From the NCBI GenBank assembly GCA_910580045.1, contig CAJTXF010000004.1, forward strand, positions 1 through 64,000: a stretch of DNA of 64,000 bases, in the 5' to 3' direction. Below are positions 59,558 through 64,000 of the stretch, in pieces; within the stretch, counting starts at the first letter, position 1, and each line of letters starts with the position of its first letter. The stretch is from an uncultured Eubacteriales bacterium. GTDB lineage: Bacteria; Bacillota; Clostridia; Oscillospirales; Acutalibacteraceae. A model generated the notes under the pieces. That model was not told the origin of the DNA, made no database searches, and saw nothing but the letters and a program-made list of their open reading frames with translations. The position numbers and the translations under genes were made by a program.

Positions 59558-60919
59558 ATGAAAATTGTAATTGTGGGCGACGGCAAAGTTGGCTGGGCCC
59601 TGACTGTCCAGCTGGCCAAAGAGGGCCACGATGTAGTGGTCATTGACAATGACCGGCTGGTACTGGAAGAAGCCCAGAAGTCGCTGGATATCAGTGTGGT
59701 GCACGGCAACGGCGCCACCATCACCTCTCAGAACCAGGCCAATGTGGGGGGCAGCGATTTGCTGATTGCCGCCACCTCTGCGGACGAGACCAATCTGCTG
59801 TGCTGTATTACAGCGCACAAGCTGGGCTGTGCCCATACCATTGCCCGGGTGCGCAACCCGGAGTACTATGCTCAGCTCTATGAGTGGAAGGACGAGCTGG
59901 GGCTGTCCATGATGATTAACCCAGAGCTGGCCACTGCCAGCGAGATTTTCCGGCTTCTGCAGTTCCCCAGCTTTCTCCGGCGGGACTCCTTTGCCAAGGG
60001 CCGGGTGGAGATTGTGGAGATTGAGCTCAAGAAGGACAGCTTTCTGGATGGATGCAGGCTGATGGAGTTCCAGAAAAAGGTGAAGGTCCAGGTGCTGGTC
60101 TGCGCTGTGCAGAGAGGCAACCAGGTCTTTATCCCTGACGGCAGCTTCCAGCTGCAGGGGGGCGACCGGCTTCATGTAACAGCCCCCAGTGGGAACCTGG
60201 CCAAGCTCATCCGCAACCTGGGCATGAGCCAGCGGAAAATCCGGGACGTGCTGATTGTTGGGGGCAGCCGCATTGCCTTCTATCTGGCGGCTGAGCTGCT
60301 CAAGGCCGGGGTCAGCGTAAAGCTGATTGAGCGGGAGCAGGAGCGCTGCCACGAGCTCTCTGACGCCCTGCCCAAGGCCACTATCATAAACGCGGACGGC
60401 TCTGACCGGAACATCCTGGATACCGAGGGCCTGGCCCAGACTGACGCGGTGGTCACCCTGACAGACTTTGACGAGGAGAACCTGATTATCTCCATGTACG
60501 CCAATTATCTGGGCGTCTACAAGGTCATCACCAAAATCAACCGGACGGAGTTCAACGAGGCTCTTACCGGCAAAGGCATTGACTGCGTCATCAGCCCAAA
60601 AGAGCTGTGCACCGGCGACATTATGCGCTATGTGCGGGCCATGGGCAACCGCAAGGGGGGCTCTGTCACCACCCTGCACCGGATTGTGGAGGACCGGGTA
60701 GACGCGCTGGAGTTCCAGGTGGGCAAAGGGCTGTGGTTCCTGGGCCAGCCTTTGATGAAGCTGCGGCTGAAATCTGGTACTCTGCTGGCCTGCATCAACC
60801 GCAAGGGGCGCAGCATCATCCCTGGGGGCAGTGACACCATTGAAGCCGGGGACTCGGTTATCGTGGTTGCCACAGCGGACAGGGCCATCCATGATTTGAG
60901 CGACATTTTTCTGGATTAA
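59558..60919 (+). CDS. trkA: Trk potassium uptake regulatory protein TrkA
   Basis: A 453-residue cytoplasmic gating subunit with two RCK halves, as in long TrkA. Nucleotide loops are VGDGKVGWALTVQL (near 5-18) and VGGSRIAFYLAAELL in the second half; each half ends in a TrkA-C domain (VEIVEIELKKDSFLDGC; ALEFQVGKGLWFLGQPL). It binds NAD(H) and ATP and controls TrkH, encoded next. GAAGGG precedes the start. A weak GAGCC/GGCTC hairpin with four T (60928-60947) follows. Confidence 0.94.
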   Translation: MKIVIVGDGKVGWALTVQLAKEGHDVVVIDNDRLVLEEAQKSLDISVVHGNGATITSQNQANVGGSDLLIAATSADETNLLCCITAHKLGCAHTIARVRNPEYYAQLYEWKDELGLSMMINPELATASEIFRLLQFPSFLRRDSFAKGRVEIVEIELKKDSFLDGCRLMEFQKKVKVQVLVCAVQRGNQVFIPDGSFQLQGGDRLHVTAPSGNLAKLIRNLGMSQRKIRDVLIVGGSRIAFYLAAELLKAGVSVKLIEREQERCHELSDALPKATIINADGSDRNILDTEGLAQTDAVVTLTDFDEENLIISMYANYLGVYKVITKINRTEFNEALTGKGIDCVISPKELCTGDIMRYVRAMGNRKGGSVTTLHRIVEDRVDALEFQVGKGLWFLGQPLMKLRLKSGTLLACINRKGRSIIPGGSDTIEAGDSVIVVATADRAIHDLSDIFLD

Positions 60920-61012
60920 AGGTGGGGAGAGCCGTTCCGGCTCTTTTCCTGTTTCTTTCCCCTGCTACTATAACGATTCCCCGCCCAAGCGGGAAAAGTG
61001 AGGCTGACCAAA

Positions 61013-62461
61013 GTGAACCATAGAATGATTCTGTGTCTGATTTGCTACATCCTGCGGGTAGAGGCCATCTGCCTGCTGCCCTCTCTGGGAATCTCCCTGT
61101 TTCAGCAGGAGACCGCGGCGGCAGTGGGCACGGCCATCTCTGCAGGCGGGGCTGCTGTCCTGAGCCTGTCCACCTTTCTCTGCCCCCCAAAGGACCGGCA
61201 GATAGGCGCCCGGGAGGGATTCATCAGCGTGGCCCTGTGCTGGGTGGCGGTTTCGCTGATCGGGGCCCTGCCCTTCTTCCTCAGCGGCGCGGTGCCCAGC
61301 TATGTGGACTGTGTGTTTGAGACTGTATCCGGATTTACCACCACAGGGGCCAGCATTCTGACAGACATTGAGGCTCTGCCCATGGGCCTGCTGTACTGGC
61401 GGAGCTTCACCCACTGGCTGGGAGGCATGGGCGTGCTGGTGTTCCTGCTGGCCGTGATGCCCATGGGCAAGGGCAAGAACTCCCTGCTCCATGTGATGCG
61501 GGCAGAGAGCCCGGGCCCCCAGGTAGACAAGCTGGTGCCAAAACTTCAGGACAGCGCCAAAATCCTCTATGCCATTTACATCGGCCTGACCCTGCTGCAG
61601 GTCATCCTTCTGCTGGCAGGGGGGATGCCCTTGTTCGACGCTTTGACCACTGCCTTCGGTACAGCAGGCACTGGCGGCTTTGCCATCAAAGGGGACAGCC
61701 TTATGGGATACAGCCGCTATCTCCAAGCTGTATGCACAGTGTTTATGGCACTGTTTGGCATCAATTTCAGTGTTTTCTACCTGTTGCTGCTCAGGCAGTT
61801 TCTCAAGGTGCTGAAAAACCAGGAGCTGCTGCTTTACCTGGGCCTGATGCTGGGCAGCATCGCGGTGATTACCTGGGACATTCTGCCCATTTACCGCCAA
61901 GTGGGCGAGGCCCTGCACCAGGCAGCGTTTCAGGTGTCGTCCATTATGACCACCACCGGCTTTGCTACTGCGGACTTCAACCAGTGGCCAGCGCTGTCAA
62001 AGACCCTACTGGTTCTGCTGATGTTTGTGGGCGCCTGTGCGGGCTCCACTGGCGGGGGCATGAAGGTGGCCCGGCTTCTGCTGCTGTGCAAGGCGGGGCG
62101 GCGCAGCGTGAAGCGGATGCTGCGGCCCCGCTCTGTGTCCCAGGTGCACATGGACGGCCAGGCGGTGAATGAGGAAACCCTGCAGAACACCTACAGCTAT
62201 CTGGCAGTGTACATGGCCATTCTGGCTGTATCCATCCTGCTGGTAGCGGTGGATGAATTCTCTCTGGAGACCAATGCCACGGCGGTGATTGCCTGCCTGA
62301 ACAACATTGGGCCTGGGCTGGACTTAGTAGGGCCCATGGGGAACTATGCGGCATTCTCACCGCTGAGCAAGATTGTGCTGAGCTTCGACATGCTGGCCGG
62401 GCGGCTGGAGATATTCCCCATGCTGATGCTGTTTGTGCCCATGGCCTGGCACCGGACCTAA
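61013..62461 (+). CDS. trkH: Trk potassium uptake channel TrkH
   Basis: A 482-residue K+ channel-like transporter with the four-fold membrane-pore-membrane plan. Pore motifs include SGFTTTGASIL, FGTAGTGGFAI, MTTTGFATADF and a degenerate fourth, LNNIGPGLDLV. The start is GTG 61013: GAGG lies nine bases upstream and the family start (NHRMILCLICYILRVE) begins there; GTG 60998 is a poorer alternative. It works with TrkA. Confidence 0.93.
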   Translation: MNHRMILCLICYILRVEAICLLPSLGISLFQQETAAAVGTAISAGGAAVLSLSTFLCPPKDRQIGAREGFISVALCWVAVSLIGALPFFLSGAVPSYVDCVFETVSGFTTTGASILTDIEALPMGLLYWRSFTHWLGGMGVLVFLLAVMPMGKGKNSLLHVMRAESPGPQVDKLVPKLQDSAKILYAIYIGLTLLQVILLLAGGMPLFDALTTAFGTAGTGGFAIKGDSLMGYSRYLQAVCTVFMALFGINFSVFYLLLLRQFLKVLKNQELLLYLGLMLGSIAVITWDILPIYRQVGEALHQAAFQVSSIMTTTGFATADFNQWPALSKTLLVLLMFVGACAGSTGGGMKVARLLLLCKAGRRSVKRMLRPRSVSQVHMDGQAVNEETLQNTYSYLAVYMAILAVSILLVAVDEFSLETNATAVIACLNNIGPGLDLVGPMGNYAAFSPLSKIVLSFDMLAGRLEIFPMLMLFVPMAWHRT

Positions 62462-62477
62462 AAAATACAGACAAAAA

Positions 62478-62508
62478 GCCGGGCGTGTGATTCGCCCGGC
62501 CTTCTTTT
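62478..62508 (+). terminator. Terminator after trkH
   Basis: GCCGGGCG (62478-62485) pairs with CGCCCGGC (62493-62500), followed by CTTCTTTTT. It lies between convergent trkH and ftsX and has A-runs on its left side, so it could serve both. Confidence 0.88.
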
Positions 62509-62537
62509 TGCTTTTTTCTGATTTTTTCTTGAAGGAG

Positions 62538-63455
62538 CTAAACGATTGCGTTCTCGCCCTCTTTTTTCAGATATTTGCTGATGGAAATCACACCGCCCAT
62601 AATGCCAAACAAGGTCCCTGCCAGCAGATAGATGCCGTACAGCCACCAGACATAGCGCTGGATATCAATTAAGGTCACCAGGGTTACAAAGCTGTATACA
62701 GCCTCCATAATCCGGGCGTAGCCAAAATACAGCACAGTGGCTGAGATGGCCCCGGACAGGATCCCTATCAGGACCCCCTCCACAATGAAGGGCACCCGGA
62801 CAAAGCCGTTGGTGGCGCCCACAGACTTCATGATGTTGATTTCCATTCTGCGGGAGAAAATGGTCACCTTCAAGGTGTTGGTGATGATGAACAGGGACAC
62901 CACACCCAGCACCACCAGAATGCCCAGGCTGCAGTAGCGCACCAGCCGGTCAAAATTGCTCAGCATATTGGCCACTGAGCTCAAATCCGAGGTGTGGTCT
63001 ACCCCCTCCACTCCTTGGATAGCGTCAATGGTCTGAGCGTAGAGGCTCAAGTCCTCCATGGAGATAAGATAGGCGTCTGGCAGGGGGTTATCCTGGCCCT
63101 GGAGGGCGTTGAACAAATCGTTGTCCTCCTTCCCATTCAGGCTTTGAATGGTTATCTTGAGGCCGTCATCCTTTGGCACGAACACACACTCGGTGATGTT
63201 GTCCAGCGCGCGGAGCTCCTCCCCCACCTTTACGGCAGTAAGCGGCGGCAGGCCCTCATTGAGATAGACATTGATGGTGTTGTTTGACTCAATGGAAGTC
63301 ATTGTGGCACTCAGGTTGATAGACAGAAGCCCCGCCATCCCTGTCAAGAGCAGGCACGAAATCAGCACACAGACCGAGGCCAAACTCATGGTACGGTTCT
63401 TCCACAGCCCCTTCACACCCTCTTTGAATAGATATCCGATACTGTGTATTCCCAT
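62538..63455 (-). CDS. ftsX: Cell division protein FtsX
   Basis: A 305-residue membrane protein: N-terminal cytoplasmic part (IGYLFKEGVKGLWKNRTMSLASV), TM1, an outer domain of about 130 residues (INVYLNEGLPPLTAVKVGEELRAL...), then three helices with SRRMEINIMKSVGATNGFVRVPFIVEG between them, the hallmark of FtsX. It pairs with FtsE to activate peptidoglycan hydrolases at the septum or sidewall. It follows ftsE by about 40 bases. Confidence 0.93.
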   Translation of the reverse strand: MGIHSIGYLFKEGVKGLWKNRTMSLASVCVLISCLLLTGMAGLLSINLSATMTSIESNNTINVYLNEGLPPLTAVKVGEELRALDNITECVFVPKDDGLKITIQSLNGKEDNDLFNALQGQDNPLPDAYLISMEDLSLYAQTIDAIQGVEGVDHTSDLSSVANMLSNFDRLVRYCSLGILVVLGVVSLFIITNTLKVTIFSRRMEINIMKSVGATNGFVRVPFIVEGVLIGILSGAISATVLYFGYARIMEAVYSFVTLVTLIDIQRYVWWLYGIYLLAGTLFGIMGGVISISKYLKKEGENAIV

Positions 63456-63493
63456 TTCCTTGTGCTTTCCTTTCCTTTTTCTATGCAGCCAGC

Positions 63494-64000
63494 CTACTCC
63501 TTGGGCGGCTTCCGGCGGTGGAGCCGCATCGGTTTCCGGGGCGGCAGGTCCTCGGCCTTCTCAATATCAATGAGCTTGCCCTCCTCGTTATAGTCCGCTG
63601 GGGCAGAGAGGGCCTCTAAAAGCGAGGGGCCATCCCTGTCCAAATCCCCCTCAGGCTGCTCGGGCTCTGCCAAAACAGGAAACTCCTCCGGCTCAGCCTC
63701 TGGCTTAAAGTCCTCCAGGCGCTCTTCCTCATTATCATACTCAGCGTAATCCTCCACATCTTCCGGGGCTTCCAGCTGAGCCTGCTGCCGGGCGGCAAAC
63801 TCCTCAGGCGGGGCGTAGCTGTCCGCCATATCGTTGGTATCCGCCACAATCTGCCCGCCATGGATTTGGATAATCCGCTTGTGAAAATGTTTTACCAGAG
63901 AGTGCTCGTGAGTCACCATCAAAACAGTGGTGCCCCGGCGGTTGATTTCATTGAGCAAATCCACAATCTCAAAGGAGAGGGCAGGGTCAATATTGCCTGT
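63494..64000 (-). CDS. ftsE: Cell division ATPase FtsE, C-terminal part (runs off the window)
   Basis: Only the end is present. The conserved part reads NIDPALSFEIVDLLNEINRRGTTVLMVTHEHSLV, i.e. just after Walker B, with D-loop and H-loop His. The protein continues past the right edge. After the usual FtsE end (RIIQIHGGQIVAD) there is an extra tail of about 110 residues, highly acidic (EDVEDYAEYDNEEERLEDF) and ending in a basic LPPRKPMRLHRRKPPKE. E. coli FtsE stops near 222 residues, so the tail is an addition. Confidence 0.9.
   Translation of the reverse strand, partial: TGNIDPALSFEIVDLLNEINRRGTTVLMVTHEHSLVKHFHKRIIQIHGGQIVADTNDMADSYAPPEEFAARQQAQLEAPEDVEDYAEYDNEEERLEDFKPEAEPEEFPVLAEPEQPEGDLDRDGPSLLEALSAPADYNEEGKLIDIEKAEDLPPRKPMRLHRRKPPKE

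Overview
The window is a chromosomal segment of a GC-rich, spore-forming Firmicute. The gene content fits Clostridia, order Oscillospirales, near Flavonifractor, Pseudoflavonifractor or Lawsonibacter. The supports are the yabP-yabQ spore genes, a long-form hibernation factor, an RqcP-YabP-YabQ-DivIC-YabR block, archaeal-type ProS, SLH/InlB-repeat surface protein, strong AGGAGG ribosome sites and clean TTGACA-17-TATAAT promoters. The genus is inference. No rRNA, tRNA, CRISPR array, intact IS or prophage was seen.

Layout. 0.1-3.5 kb: xseB, ispA, an RluA-type synthase, a streptothricin-acetyltransferase-like GNAT and a zinc phospholipase C-like gene. 3.5-4.6 kb: a methyltransferase behind a complete attenuator (promoter, 32-codon leader ORF, alternative hairpins, terminator). 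4.8-17.5 kb: branched-chain amino acid genes ilvA, ilvB, ilvN, ilvC and ilvD, interspersed with two decayed genes, three small modifying enzymes, a transglutaminase-like protein, a lipoprotein and a DUF815 ATPase. 17.6-20.7 kb: a large SLH/InlB-repeat surface protein.

20.8-32.7 kb, minus strand: aroE and aroK; then, behind a Phe/Tyr-rich leader peptide and terminator, aroF, tyrA and aroB; then a response regulator directly behind aroB; then one ABC ATPase, five tandem paralogous ABC-2 permeases and a histidine kinase. Four CTTTACC direct repeats lie in the ATPase promoter. 32.9-37.4 kb: acpP, proS, a PAS protein and a Gfo/Idh oxidoreductase plus sugar isomerase pair resembling gut C-glycoside-cleaving systems. 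37.4-43.4 kb, minus: GNAT, RlmL-like, hpf with an unusual 100-bp tandem repeat carrying its promoter, orphan fumarase alpha subunit, S1 protein, divIC, yabQ, yabP, rqcP. 43.4-50.0 kb, minus: MATE transporter, heterodimeric ABC exporter and a lipoprotein serpin. 50-57.5 kb: zinc-ribbon protein, frameshifted HD gene, FMN reductase, full-length His-rich larC, nhaC, a palindrome-rich island, a feoB cut off in its membrane domain, feoA and divergent mntR. 57.6-64 kb: an aminoglycoside-phosphotransferase-like gene with its own 19-codon leader, mscL with a frameshifted zinc-ribbon tail, trkA, trkH, ftsX and the end of ftsE.

Main themes: peptide-leader regulation occurs three times (methyltransferase, aromatic operon, APH-like gene); a response-regulated transporter module with five permease paralogues is the best candidate for an undescribed system; and structured repeats appear at several intergenic sites, one beside a gene truncation.
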